Source of the DNA: Lewinellaceae bacterium | GTDB lineage: Bacteria; Bacteroidota; Bacteroidia; Chitinophagales; Saprospiraceae | Reading direction: 5' to 3' | Assembly: GCA_020636075.1 (NCBI GenBank) | Contig: JACJYO010000006.1 | Coordinates: 186,001-250,000, forward strand | DNA: 64,000 nucleotides | Shown here: positions 53,469 through 62,109 of the stretch, piece after piece | How the letters are laid out: every line of letters starts with the position of its first letter | How positions within the stretch are numbered: position 1 is the stretch's first letter | Translations under genes and position numbers: made by a program | Notes under the pieces: model-generated | What the model was told of the DNA's origin: nothing | Database searches by the model: none | Seen by the model: only the letters and a program-made list of their open reading frames with translations

Positions 53469-53724
53469 AACGAAAGGCATGATTGCCATTTTGACCCCTG
53501 ATTCTCGTAATTCATGTTCACCTATGGTTCCGGGGTTTTGCTAAAATTGTTGTGTGGGAAAGCCTGCGTTGCCGCTGAAAAAAAGCTGCAGTGGACAATT
53601 TCAATGATTCCGGTTTTAACAATCTCCGGTTAATCAAGCCCGAAGGTAAGCATTGGCAGAAAGCCGCTTTGATTCGTTTTGTTGAGGATTAATTGACCAT
53701 TTTTGCCAAAAACACGTTTTCGTT

Positions 53725-56394
53725 ATGCGCTATTTATTCCCCCTTTGCCTGTTTTTACTCGCCGAATTGCTCTCTGCCGCCAACCTCCCTCCCGGCTTTG
53801 TTGAAATTCCGGTTGCCACCGGCCTTGACCCCACAGCCATGGCCCTTGCCCCCGATGGTCGCATTTTTATTTCGGAAAAATATGGTGCAGTGCGCATTGT
53901 CGAAAACGGCGTGCTGCTGCCCGACCCCTTTATCCAACTGAATGTAGACAACTACAATGAACGCGGCCTGAGCGGCATTGCGTTTCACCCGGATTTTGCC
54001 CAAAACGGGTATGTGTATTTGTACTACACCGTTCAGTCGGCCGGGCACAACCGTGTCAGCCGCGTGCAGGCCATTGGCAATTATGCTATTCCGGGAAGTG
54101 AGGAGGTTTTGCTGGAGCTCGATCCCCTGGTCGCTACCGTGCACAATGCCGGCGCTATGGCTTTTGGCGCCGACGGCAAGCTGTATGTGGCTACGGGCGA
54201 AGGTGCTGACGGAACCAAATCGCCGTTGCTGACTTCGCTGCTCGGCAAGGTGTTGCGGCTAAACCCGGATGGGACAATCCCCGACGACAACCCGTTTTAC
54301 AATGCGGCCATCGGGCCGTACCGTGCAATTTATGCCTACGGTTTTCGAAATCCCTTTTCGCTGACGGTCCAACCCGGCAGTGGGCGCATCCTTGTGGGTG
54401 ATGTCGGCGGCGCGTATTTTGAAGAAATAAACGACATAAAAGCAGGGCAATTTTACGGCTGGGATCAGTTGGAAGGCAAACGCACCACCCAGCAAGTGCC
54501 GCCTAATTACCAGGATCCGCTGTACGCTTATTCGCACAACATCGGCTGTGCCATAACGGGAGTTGCCTTTTATGACCCGGTCATTACGCAGTTTCCCGCA
54601 ACCTACCACGGGAAGGTGTTTTTCAGCGACTATTGCAATAAAAAAATTACCGTGCTCAACCCGGCAACCGGACTGGTGGAGGGCACATTTGCCAGTGCCA
54701 TCAACCGCCCGCTGGGCATCCTGACCGGGCCCGACGGCGCACTGTATTACCTGGCGCGCGGAGGCATCGGTGGGGGCTCCGAACTCGACAATACCAGCTC
54801 GGGCAATGGCATCCTGTGGCGGGTTACCTATGTGGGCAACGGTGCACCGGTATTCAGTGTTCAACCGACAAACACCCTGGTTCCGGCTGGTGAGGAAGCC
54901 CTGTTTTTGGCGCAGGCCAACGGCGCGGAGTTTATTACCTACCAATGGCAACGCGACGGGCTGGATATACCTGGCGCAACAATGCCGGAGCTGCTGCTTA
55001 GTAAAACCACCCTGGCCGACAGCGGCGCCGTTATCCGGTGCAGGGCCACAAATCCCTTCGGGCAGGTGCTCAGCCAGGAAGCTGTTTTACGCGTTACGAG
55101 TAACCAGCGACCGCTACCTGAAATATTGACGCCGGCAGATGGCTATCAGTATGCTGCCGGCGATACGATCTGGTTTTCCGGGCAGGCTGTCGACCCGGAA
55201 ACGGGCCTGCTGCCCGCCGATGATCTGGTCTGGTGGCTCGATTTTCACCATGATCAGCATACACACCCCGGGCTGGCGCCCCTTGCCGGGGTGAGCTCGG
55301 ATTTCTACGTGGTGCCGCGTGTGGGCGAAACTGCTGATAATGTTTGGCTGCGCCTGTACTTGCGCGCCAGTGATCCTGCGGGGCTGTCGCAAACCGTATA
55401 CCGGGAGTTTTTTCCTAAAAAAACCAAACTGCGCCTGGAGAGCAGCCCCAGTGGATTGCCTATTCGAATTGATGGAAACACCTTTATCACGCCATTTGAA
55501 GTAACCAGTGTGCAGGGCCTTCTGCACCAGATCCAGGCGCCACCCGCCATTCAGGATCAAAATAAGCTGACGGTGCTGGTCAACTGGTCGGATGGGGAAA
55601 CCAACGCCAGTCGCTTGCAATATGCTGATGACCCGCTTACAACCCTGCGGGCGGTTTATGAAACGATCGAATTCAAAGGCACCGGTGTATACGGCCAATA
55701 CTACACATTGACGGATGATCTGACCTTCGATCGTCTGGTGTTCAACCGTGTGGACACAACGATCAATTTCAATTGGGGAGAGGGAGCGCCCGGAGTCGGC
55801 CTACCCATTGATTTCTATGCGGTGCGCTGGCTGGGCTATATCGAACCGGCATTTTCCGAAGATCATTTTTTTCATGCCAAAACCGATGATGGTTTCCGGC
55901 TTTGGGTGGATGGTCAGTTGGTCATGGACGAATGGTACCCGAAAGGGGCAAGCGAATTCAGCAAGGCGGTTTATTTGGAAAAAGGCAAACGCTATCCTAT
56001 CGAGCTGGAGTATATGGAAGTTTGGGGCCAGGCAGTGGCTGTGCTGTCGTGGAGCAGTGCATCCATGCCCAAGGAAGTGATCCCAAAGTGGCGGCTTTAC
56101 CCGCGCTTGCCGGAAAATCCGGGTCTGGAAAACAGTAAGTTTGATGTGCGTCTGTTCCCGAATCCCGTTCAAAACCGGCTTAGTTTGCTCATCGACGCAG
56201 ATTTTCAGGAAACGTTTGACCTCCGTCTGATGGATGCTGCGGGGCGCATGGTGCGGGAGTGGCGCAATCAGGTAGTGGAAATTTTTCAGGAACAATTAAG
56301 CTGGCCGGTCGGCGATTTGCAGGCGGGTTCGTACTGGTTGGAACTTACCCAGGCGAATCGGCCGCCTATGGTTTTTCCGTTTATAAAAATTTGA
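53725..56394 (+). CDS. Secreted PQQ-dependent sugar dehydrogenase (GSDH type) with PA14 and T9SS domains
   Basis: 889 residues. A signal peptide (about 1-18) precedes a soluble glucose/sorbosone dehydrogenase six-blade propeller (about 25-365). It has LAPDGRIFISEKYGAVRIV, GLSGIAFHPDFAQNGYVYLYYT, VHNAGAMAFGADGKLYVATGEG and YAYGFRNPFSL. An Ig-like domain (about 370-455), a beta-sandwich and a PA14 domain (about 650-800, with HFFHAKTDDGFRLWVDGQLV) follow. The T9SS sorting domain (about 810-889) starts at VRLFPNPVQNRLSL. The PA14 domain suggests glycan or surface binding. Substrate and PQQ dependence are inferred from the family. Confidence 0.9.
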   Translation: MRYLFPLCLFLLAELLSAANLPPGFVEIPVATGLDPTAMALAPDGRIFISEKYGAVRIVENGVLLPDPFIQLNVDNYNERGLSGIAFHPDFAQNGYVYLYYTVQSAGHNRVSRVQAIGNYAIPGSEEVLLELDPLVATVHNAGAMAFGADGKLYVATGEGADGTKSPLLTSLLGKVLRLNPDGTIPDDNPFYNAAIGPYRAIYAYGFRNPFSLTVQPGSGRILVGDVGGAYFEEINDIKAGQFYGWDQLEGKRTTQQVPPNYQDPLYAYSHNIGCAITGVAFYDPVITQFPATYHGKVFFSDYCNKKITVLNPATGLVEGTFASAINRPLGILTGPDGALYYLARGGIGGGSELDNTSSGNGILWRVTYVGNGAPVFSVQPTNTLVPAGEEALFLAQANGAEFITYQWQRDGLDIPGATMPELLLSKTTLADSGAVIRCRATNPFGQVLSQEAVLRVTSNQRPLPEILTPADGYQYAAGDTIWFSGQAVDPETGLLPADDLVWWLDFHHDQHTHPGLAPLAGVSSDFYVVPRVGETADNVWLRLYLRASDPAGLSQTVYREFFPKKTKLRLESSPSGLPIRIDGNTFITPFEVTSVQGLLHQIQAPPAIQDQNKLTVLVNWSDGETNASRLQYADDPLTTLRAVYETIEFKGTGVYGQYYTLTDDLTFDRLVFNRVDTTINFNWGEGAPGVGLPIDFYAVRWLGYIEPAFSEDHFFHAKTDDGFRLWVDGQLVMDEWYPKGASEFSKAVYLEKGKRYPIELEYMEVWGQAVAVLSWSSASMPKEVIPKWRLYPRLPENPGLENSKFDVRLFPNPVQNRLSLLIDADFQETFDLRLMDAAGRMVREWRNQVVEIFQEQLSWPVGDLQAGSYWLELTQANRPPMVFPFIKI

Positions 56395-56458
56395 ATTGTG
56401 GCTGGTGGCCACTCAGGTTCCGGAAAGATGAGTTTTTGAAGAGAATAGAATAGGAAAG

Positions 56459-56541
56459 GAATCTGAAATGCCGCCGTAGAATATTTTTCACCACAGAGAC
56501 ACGGAGGCCACAGAGAATTAAACTCCGTGTCCTCCGTGTCT
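56459..56541. repeat. Family A element, left half, cut by IS110 insertion
   Basis: GAATCTGAAATGCCGCCGTAGAA and the CACAGAG/CACGGAG arm match the left side of the complete element at 28321-28472. The sequence stops matching exactly after CTCCGTGTCCTCCGTGTCT. The continuation of the element is found at 58049, on the far side of the IS. Confidence 0.88.
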
Positions 56542-56589
56542 CGTATGTTTACCCGATAGCCAAAAGTTCATTGACAAGGAAAATTGTAG

Positions 56590-56760
56590 TAGTATCAGAG
56601 CCCCGGGCGAGAGGTGAGAGGTATTCGTGACAAAACAGGTAGTTACTACCATGTACACACAGAGAGATTCCTCACCTCTGGGGTTCTTTGGAGTCAGAAC
56701 AGCACTTAAACCCGTCCCAAGTTGTGGACCAAGGTAGCATAAATCACGAGACAAGACGCC
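56590..56760 (+). ncRNA. Candidate bridge RNA in the IS110 leader
   Basis: A 9-bp stem (AGAGGTGAG 56610-56618 with CTCACCTCT 56671-56679), extended by CCCC/GGGG, holds a wide internal loop closed by the hairpin GGTAGTTACTACC (56638-56650). The 5' side contains TTCGTGAC (target TCCGTGTC). The 3' side contains CACAGAG (complement of CTCTGTG; the flank has CTCCGTG). Further on, ACAGCAC (56699-56705) equals the element's right end (58040-58046), and ACGAG (56746-56750) complements CTCGT at the left end. This matches target and donor loops of IS110 bridge RNAs. Read by eye; not folded. Confidence 0.55.
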
Positions 56761-56810
56761 GGAGGGCTGGCCGGGAATATTTGTTCACCATTAAAAAAAA
56801 CGACCAAGAG

Positions 56811-57848
56811 ATGGCCAAACAAATTTTAAAGCAAAGCGTAGGCTTGGATGTGTCAAAGGACACGATCGCCGCCTGCTTTTCCCAACAGGAAACGGCCCGT
56901 CAATTTCGTATCCTGTCGTCCAGGACTTTTGCTTCCAATGCCAGCGGATTCCAGCAGATGCACCGATGGATTAGCCGCCAGCGCCACCAATCCACAGCCC
57001 TACACTTGCTCATGGAAGCCACCGGCGTATACTACGAGGAGTTGGCTTACTTTCTGCAAGAAAACGGCTACCGTGTTTGTGTACTGCTTCCAAACAAAAG
57101 CAGCGCCTTTGCAAAGAGCCTGGACTACAAAAGCAAGACGGACAAGGTGGATGCCAAAAAGTTGGCTCAGATGTCGCTGGAACGGGATTTGCCCAAGTGG
57201 ACACCACCTGGTGCGTTGATGCTTAAAATCAAGCGCTTATGCCGGGAACGGCAGGAACTCATAGATGAAAAAACGGCTTTGGGCAACCGCCTTCATGCCA
57301 AAGAGCATTCCCATGCGCCAGAAAAATCAAGCATCAAGCGAGCAAAGGCAGCCATTAAATTTTTTGAAAAACAAATTAGCGAAACTGAACAGGCCATTAT
57401 GGCTGCCGTTGAGCAAGATGCTTGTATTAAGCAAAAACTGGAAAAGGTCTGCTCGATCAAGGGCGTGGGAATCATCACCGCAGCAACCATCGTGTCTGAG
57501 GCCAATGGATTTGTCTTGTTCAAAAACAAAGCCCAGTTAGTTTCTTATGCAGGTTATGATGTCGTCGAAAATCAAAGTGGAACTTCCCTTAATAGTCCTG
57601 CCAAAATCTCCAAAAAAGGTAACCACCACATCCGAAAAGCACTGTATTTCCCGGCTTGGACTGCCATTAAACACCTGCCGGAACTTGAAACAGTCTACCG
57701 CCGGGTTTTTGATAAAACCAAAATTAAAATGAAAGCCGCTGTAGCCGTTCAGCGTAAATTGCTTGTACTCATCTACACGCTTTACAAAAACAATCAAACT
57801 TTTGATCTTAACTATCAATCTGTGAAAAAACCCAATAAACCACACTAA
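56811..57848 (+). CDS. IS110-family transposase (DEDD recombinase)
   Basis: 345 residues. The N-terminal RuvC-like DEDD domain has Asp in VGLDVSKD, Glu in MEATGVYYEELAYFL, and two Asp in KTDKVDAKKLA. A central coiled coil (RECs such as LIDEKTALGNRLHA) follows. The C-terminal Transposase_20 domain begins VCSIKGVGIITAATIVSEA and includes LVSYAGYDVVENQSGTS, with the presumed nucleophile Ser. All catalytic positions look intact, so the enzyme may be active. ATG 56811 is the family-like start; the open frame to 56688 crosses the leader RNA. IS110 enzymes use a bridge RNA to choose target and donor. Confidence 0.93.
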   Translation: MAKQILKQSVGLDVSKDTIAACFSQQETARQFRILSSRTFASNASGFQQMHRWISRQRHQSTALHLLMEATGVYYEELAYFLQENGYRVCVLLPNKSSAFAKSLDYKSKTDKVDAKKLAQMSLERDLPKWTPPGALMLKIKRLCRERQELIDEKTALGNRLHAKEHSHAPEKSSIKRAKAAIKFFEKQISETEQAIMAAVEQDACIKQKLEKVCSIKGVGIITAATIVSEANGFVLFKNKAQLVSYAGYDVVENQSGTSLNSPAKISKKGNHHIRKALYFPAWTAIKHLPELETVYRRVFDKTKIKMKAAVAVQRKLLVLIYTLYKNNQTFDLNYQSVKKPNKPH

Positions 57849-57853
57849 AAAAA

Positions 57854-57879
57854 GTAGGCAGGGTCAGAGCCCTGCCTAC
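57854..57879 (+). terminator. Hairpin after the transposase gene
   Basis: GTAGGCAGGG and CCCTGCCTAC form a perfect 10-bp stem with a 6-nt loop, 5 bp after the transposase stop codon. There is no T-run. It may stabilise or end the transposase message, or be an end structure of the IS. Confidence 0.55.
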
Positions 57880-58048
57880 GCTGCATAGTCAGCCTAAACT
57901 GACTTGCTTCTTGAAAGTAAAACTACTAAAATTTTGTCAATAAACTTTTGGACTGCTTTTGCAGGCCCTTAGAGGACTTTTGCCCACAGCCAGGTCCAAC
58001 TTCGTAAAAAAAAAGAAACGATTTGGCTTGGTTTTGCACACAGCACCT

Positions 58049-58106
58049 CCGTGGTGAAAATTAGGAACTACCTGCGCTTGTGAGGACTTATGAGACACCC
58101 TCGAGT
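58049..58106. repeat. Family A element, right half, cut by IS110 insertion
   Basis: CCGTGGTGAAAATTAGGAAC, CTGCGCTTGTGAGGACTTATGA and GACACCCTCG match the right side of the complete element at 28321-28472 base for base apart from scattered changes. It continues the fragment that ends at 56541. Confidence 0.88.
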
Positions 58107-58111
58107 AAGAT

Positions 58112-58144
58112 ACCACCGTGTCCTCCGTGTTTCCGTGGTGAAAA
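58112..58144. repeat. Family A single arm
   Basis: ACCACCGTGTCCTCCGTGTT followed by CCGTGGTGAAAA is a lone right arm with no partner arm nearby. It lies directly next to the interrupted copy and ends 8 bp before the SNase-like gene's stop codon. Confidence 0.7.
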
Positions 58145-58151
58145 GCTCGAC

Positions 58152-59141
58152 TCACCCAACAGCCAAAGCCGCCGCCGCAATTTCCGCATTCCACCCGACG
58201 GCTTCGAAAAGCAGCCGGTATTCTTCCGGGATATACAGGCGGTCTTCCGGATTGGGGATCGTGTAATACAGCTCAGGGGCAAGCAGGCGGTTCAATCCGG
58301 GTTGCGAAAGGTCGATCACGTAGCGGCTGGGCGCTTTACCGCGACTGATATAGCGCAGTTCGAAGGGCTCGAGGCGCAGTGGATCCTGCGGGTCAAATAC
58401 CCCCAGGCCGGCGCGCCGGGCATCCTGCACATTGCGGCGTGCTTTTGAAAGTTTGGATGAACGTTGCACAGTTTTCCAAAAAGCATCGGGTGCGAGGTTT
58501 TCCGGTGAAAACGGCCGGCCGATGAGGAAGGGCTGAATATTTGGCCAGATAAAATAGGGTAGTGCAGCGCCGGAAGCCAGTTGGCGTTCGTTGTAGCTGA
58601 TTGCCGGCAGGGTCTTTCGGAGTTGGGTGTCTTCAAAATTGTCTTTTCCGGGATGCAGGTAGCATAACAGACGGCCGGTGCCGTCGAGGAACTCATGTCC
58701 GAAGGCCATAAAAAAACCGAATTCATCATTCGATTTTCCCGATTTATCGATGTCCTCCTGGATGCTGGCTTCAAGTGCCCGTTGGCCCCGGTCAGCCTGC
58801 CGGGCATGGTTGGCAGCAAGATCGACGCCATCGCCAATGCGAACCTCCAGGTGGAGCATGAGCCCTTCGTGCAAGTTCAGATTTACACGCCAGTCACCGC
58901 TGGTGAAAAAATCGCTCCAGCGTTCGTTTTTAAGCGAAACAAACGAAGCATCGGGGAGCGGGTAACTGACCTCTGCAGTATCGATACCCAGAAACCGTAC
59001 CCCCAGATTATCCGTCAGGCGGATATTTACCGTATCGCCGTCGTGTACGATTTGCCGTACGGAACCAATATGGGCGCCGTGCGTACCGAGCATACCGAAC
59101 CCGATTTTAAAGCCTTGTTTGCTCAATCCAAGTGCGTTCAT
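58152..59141 (-). CDS. Staphylococcal-nuclease-like domain protein
   Basis: 329 residues. Residues about 25-60 (GSVRQIVHDGDTVNIRLTDNLGVRFLGIDTAEVSY) match the SNase OB-fold: the Asp pair in DGDT, the Arg before FLGID and the Glu in DTAE. The usual third catalytic Arg region is less clear but may be in GRLLCYLHPGK near 165. The C-terminal half (from about 200) is unfamiliar and rich in Pro, Arg and Leu. It lacks an obvious signal peptide. A nuclease or nucleic-acid-binding role is an inference. The start codon lies 21 bp from the end of the upstream paaD gene. Confidence 0.6.
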   Translation of the reverse strand: MNALGLSKQGFKIGFGMLGTHGAHIGSVRQIVHDGDTVNIRLTDNLGVRFLGIDTAEVSYPLPDASFVSLKNERWSDFFTSGDWRVNLNLHEGLMLHLEVRIGDGVDLAANHARQADRGQRALEASIQEDIDKSGKSNDEFGFFMAFGHEFLDGTGRLLCYLHPGKDNFEDTQLRKTLPAISYNERQLASGAALPYFIWPNIQPFLIGRPFSPENLAPDAFWKTVQRSSKLSKARRNVQDARRAGLGVFDPQDPLRLEPFELRYISRGKAPSRYVIDLSQPGLNRLLAPELYYTIPNPEDRLYIPEEYRLLFEAVGWNAEIAAAALAVG

Positions 59142-59162
59142 TTTATGTGTTTTTTTATAAGG

Positions 59163-59702
59163 TTAGGAATGGCATTTGAAATAGTCGAACGGTTCAAGGC
59201 AATCCAAACACTTGAACAATGCTTTGCAGGCTGTAGAGCCAAATTGGGCGATCATTTCAGTATTGGTCGACCCGCAATGCGGACAGCGGAGGATACGGCG
59301 CTCGCCAAAAAGGGCTTGCTTGTCCAAACTTGCTTCGGCGGGAGGGGCAATGCCAAACTGTTCGAGTTTCTGCCGGCCCGATTCCGACATCCAATCGGTA
59401 GTCCAGGCCGGACTGAGTATTGTGGTGATTTTTATTTTTTCAAAACCACCCTCCTGGAGGGCAGCGCGAATATTGACCTCAATGGTATTCATTGCCGGGC
59501 ATCCGCTGTAGGTTGGCGTGATCACAACTTCCAGCATTTCAGGGTCGGATTCGTCCCAGCGCAGGTCACGAAGAATACCCAGGTCAGCAATCGTCAGGAC
59601 CGGAATTTCCGGATCACATACAGTGTCCAGCAGGCGTGCCGCTTCGGCCATTTGATCGGCCTTCGTCTTTACTTCGGTCGTAGCCATATTTGTGGTGTGC
59701 AT
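59163..59702 (-). CDS. paaD: Phenylacetyl-CoA epoxidase subunit PaaD-like protein
   Basis: 179 residues; ATG 59687 is an alternative start. An N-terminal MIP18/DUF59 domain (LLDTVCDPEIPVLTIADLGI, with VVITPTYSGCPAMNTIEVNI) is followed by TTILSPAWTTDWMSESGRQKLEQFGIAPP. A C-terminal zinc-binding tail has CPHCGSTNTE and FKCLDCLEPFDYFKCH. This is the full PaaD layout. PaaD serves iron-sulfur or metal maturation of the PaaABCE phenylacetyl-CoA epoxidase. None of paaABCE is in the window, so it is isolated or serves another oxygenase. The SNase-like gene follows with a 21-bp gap. Confidence 0.85.
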   Translation of the reverse strand: MHTTNMATTEVKTKADQMAEAARLLDTVCDPEIPVLTIADLGILRDLRWDESDPEMLEVVITPTYSGCPAMNTIEVNIRAALQEGGFEKIKITTILSPAWTTDWMSESGRQKLEQFGIAPPAEASLDKQALFGERRILRCPHCGSTNTEMIAQFGSTACKALFKCLDCLEPFDYFKCHS

Positions 59703-59795
59703 TTATGAAAACAAGCAATTACACAACGACAAGATAGGGCTATTGTTCTGTTGGACTGTCTGATCTTGATCAGGTAATTTTCTGATTTATGGCGT

Positions 59796-60767
59796 TCATT
59801 CCGAATAGTTTGAGCAAAATTCGAGTGCCCGCCGTTCAGCCCAGGTAAACGCATCGTTAGCGGTCATAAAACCGCAGTGCCCGCCCGAGGCAGTAAGTTC
59901 CAGGTGAAAGAAAGCGTGCTCGCGGGCTAGCGTTTGGGGCATGCAAGCCGGCGTCAGAATGGGGTCGTTCCAGGCATTCACCAACAGGGTGGGTACCCGA
60001 ATGCCGGCTATGAAATTTTTGGCGGAAGCCTGTTTGTAAAAATCTGCGGCATCCCGGTAGCCGCAAATCGGAGCGCTGAACCATTCGTCAAAATCGCGCC
60101 AGCGACGCACCTCGCTGAGTCGTTCGGGTTGAAGTCTGCCGGGGAACTGGCGGTTTTTGTGGTGCACCTTGTGCTTTAACGCCCGAAGAAAACGCCGCCG
60201 GTAAAGCCGGTTGTCCCAGCGGTCGAGCACTTCGGCGCCCGATTCCAGGTCGCAGGGCGCAGAGAACACTGCCGCTGCCCGGATCTCCCCGGCAACCTGC
60301 TCGCCTTGTACGCCCAGGTATTTCATGGTAATGTTGGCGCCCATGCTGTAGCCTACCAATACAAGTTGTTGGTACCGGTTGGTGGCCAGGGCGTGTTGCA
60401 CGACGGTATGGATATCGTCGGTATCGCCGTGGTGATACATGCGGAAAGCCTGGTTCATTTCACCGGAACAGGAGCGGCAGTTCCAGGCAAGTACATCCCA
60501 ACCTTGTTCGGCAAAGATTTTGGCCGTACCGCGGATGTATTGGCGGTCGGAACTCCCCTCAAGTCCGTGGGTCAGAATTGCCAGTCGCTTGTTTTGTTTT
60601 CGAATCCAGTCTATGTCCAGAAAATCATCGTCCGGCGTCCGGATGCGTTCCCGGGTATATTGGACGCCCTCCACCCGGCGTAAAATACCGGGAAAGATTG
60701 TTTGTAAATGCCCGTTGGATTGCCAGAATGGCGGGCCGGGATAGGATGTCGTAGGGAGCAGCGGCAT
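59796..60767 (-). CDS. YheT-family alpha/beta hydrolase
   Basis: 323 residues. YheT (COG0429) features: PPFWQSNGHLQTIFPGI at the N-terminus, RIRTPDDDFLDIDW, the LTHGLEGSSD oxyanion region, WNCRSCSGEMN, and the nucleophile elbow GYSMGANITMKYLG. The Asp is in NAWNDPILTP and the His in GGHCGFM, so the triad is complete. Family members are carboxylesterases of unclear natural substrate. It lies upstream of paaD on the same strand with a 93-bp gap. A GxSxG-type serine hydrolase, probably cytoplasmic. Confidence 0.87.
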   Translation of the reverse strand: MPLLPTTSYPGPPFWQSNGHLQTIFPGILRRVEGVQYTRERIRTPDDDFLDIDWIRKQNKRLAILTHGLEGSSDRQYIRGTAKIFAEQGWDVLAWNCRSCSGEMNQAFRMYHHGDTDDIHTVVQHALATNRYQQLVLVGYSMGANITMKYLGVQGEQVAGEIRAAAVFSAPCDLESGAEVLDRWDNRLYRRRFLRALKHKVHHKNRQFPGRLQPERLSEVRRWRDFDEWFSAPICGYRDAADFYKQASAKNFIAGIRVPTLLVNAWNDPILTPACMPQTLAREHAFFHLELTASGGHCGFMTANDAFTWAERRALEFCSNYSE

Positions 60768-60889
60768 GAATCAGGAAAGTCAAAATTTAAGATATAAAAT
60801 ATAAAAGTCAAAAGGTAGATCGATCAGGCCTTTGGCCGGCTCCAATTTCCTTTTGACTTTTACATTTTACAGCTTGACTCTTACATTTC

Positions 60890-61615
60890 TTAGACCATGT
60901 CTTTGACCAGCAACTGGAATCCGTTGCCGTGAATATTGACAATTTCGATACCCGGATCGTTCGCGAGGTATTTCCGCAGTTTGGTCACAAAAACATCCAT
61001 CGAACGCGCGGTGAAGTAATTGTCTTCGTGCCAGATTTTGGTCAGCGCCTCGGAGCGCGGCGTCACGTCGTTGATATACTTGCAAAACATCCGCAGGAGT
61101 TCTGCTTCTTTTGGGCTGAGCTTGCGCTGAGCCTCCGCATCGGCGGGCGGGTCATTGAGCGTCAGGATACGAAGCGGGTAATTGAAGTGGTATTTGCCGA
61201 TCACAAATTCGCGCTGTTCGTCGCGCGGATCGGATGTTTTATTGACGCGCTTCAGGACAGCCTGGATGCGCAGCAACAGTTCTTCCGAATTGAAGGGTTT
61301 GGCGATGTAATCATCAGCGCCAATTTTAAAACCTTGCAGGATATCATCCTTCATGGTTTTGGCGGTCAGAAAGATCAGGGGTACTTCCTGATCGCGTTCA
61401 CGGATTTCCTTTGCCAGGGTGAAGCCGTCTTTTCGCGGCATCATAACGTCGAGGATGCATAAGTCAAACTGGTCCTTTCGAAACGCTTCTAAACCGAGCA
61501 TTCCGTCGGTGGCCAGGGTTACTGCATAGTCGTGCATTTCAAGATACGAGCGGAGCACATCGCCAAAGTTCTGATCATCCTCTACTAATAGGATTTTGTA
61601 ATTCGCATTTGCCAT
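60890..61615 (-). CDS. OmpR/PhoB-type response regulator
   Basis: 241 residues. The receiver domain (about 1-120) has the acidic pair in LLVEDDQNFGD, phospho-Asp in LCILDVMMPRKDG, Thr in FLTAKTMKDD and Lys in DDYIAKPF. The winged-helix DNA-binding domain (about 140-240) has LSPKEAELLRMF, ITKIWHEDNYFTARSMDVFVTKLRKYL and IHGNGFQLLV. No histidine kinase gene is adjacent in the window. The gene is separated from YheT by an AT-rich 120-bp stretch. Target regulon unknown. Confidence 0.93.
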   Translation of the reverse strand: MANANYKILLVEDDQNFGDVLRSYLEMHDYAVTLATDGMLGLEAFRKDQFDLCILDVMMPRKDGFTLAKEIRERDQEVPLIFLTAKTMKDDILQGFKIGADDYIAKPFNSEELLLRIQAVLKRVNKTSDPRDEQREFVIGKYHFNYPLRILTLNDPPADAEAQRKLSPKEAELLRMFCKYINDVTPRSEALTKIWHEDNYFTARSMDVFVTKLRKYLANDPGIEIVNIHGNGFQLLVKDMV

Positions 61616-62109
61616 AAAAACCGGTTCGTTGTCGTAGTTTGTGTTGTGAGAGTGAGGGTAAATGCGCGGATTAAAACGCTTTACATGCGAGTCATTAGGG
61701 GAAATAAGAGGTCCATAACAGCATTATGGTGGTTATAACGTATTTTCAACTGGCACAGTATATCATAGGCTTCGGGGGGACTAAATTTGTTAAAATTGTA
61801 AGTTTTCGGCATTTTTTGCCAGCCCATTGTGTCGCGTTAAAGCGCCGTTAAAACAGCACTTTTACCCATGTGCTTCCTGCTCCTGTCGAAATTTTTTAGC
61901 GCGCCGATCCAGTGGGCGCAACTTGATTCCCGGTAGCTTGTCCTTGCCTTTCAGCAGTTAAAATCGTGTTAATTTCAGACTAAAGACATAAACGCATTTT
62001 TAAGTACGAACTTTTTCGTAGTAAATTCGCCAAACAAATTTTTTCTTGTTAACCAAGCTCTGTGCCCGCCCTATTGCCTGCACGGGGAATGCTAAAACTT
62101 CTTATAGTT
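61616..62109. other. 494-bp divergent intergenic region
   Basis: AT-rich sequence between the response regulator and the PDZ protein gene. A -7-like TAAATTCG lies at 62022-62029, about 80 bp upstream of the PDZ gene ATG; its -33 partner is unclear. I see no repeat, RNA gene or small ORF I would defend. Confidence 0.4.

Larger units (their letters stand above)
56542..58048 (+). mobile_element. IS110-family insertion sequence inserted in a family A repeat
   Basis: The boundaries come from joining the two halves of the interrupted family A repeat: ...CCTCCGTGT-CT-CCGTGGTGAAAA... is restored when the sequence between the two CT dinucleotides (56540-56541 and 58047-58048) is removed. The insert is about 1,507 bp with one CT copy. 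It has no terminal inverted repeats and no other target duplication, and it contains one DEDD transposase gene with a 5' leader of about 270 bp. These are IS110 traits; the CT core is known from IS621. The insertion point in a small palindromic repeat also fits IS110 habits. Confidence 0.85.

Noticed and set aside
56688..56810. Longer start for the IS110 transposase
   Set aside because: This part overlaps the candidate bridge RNA, and the family N-terminus begins at the ATG at 56811.
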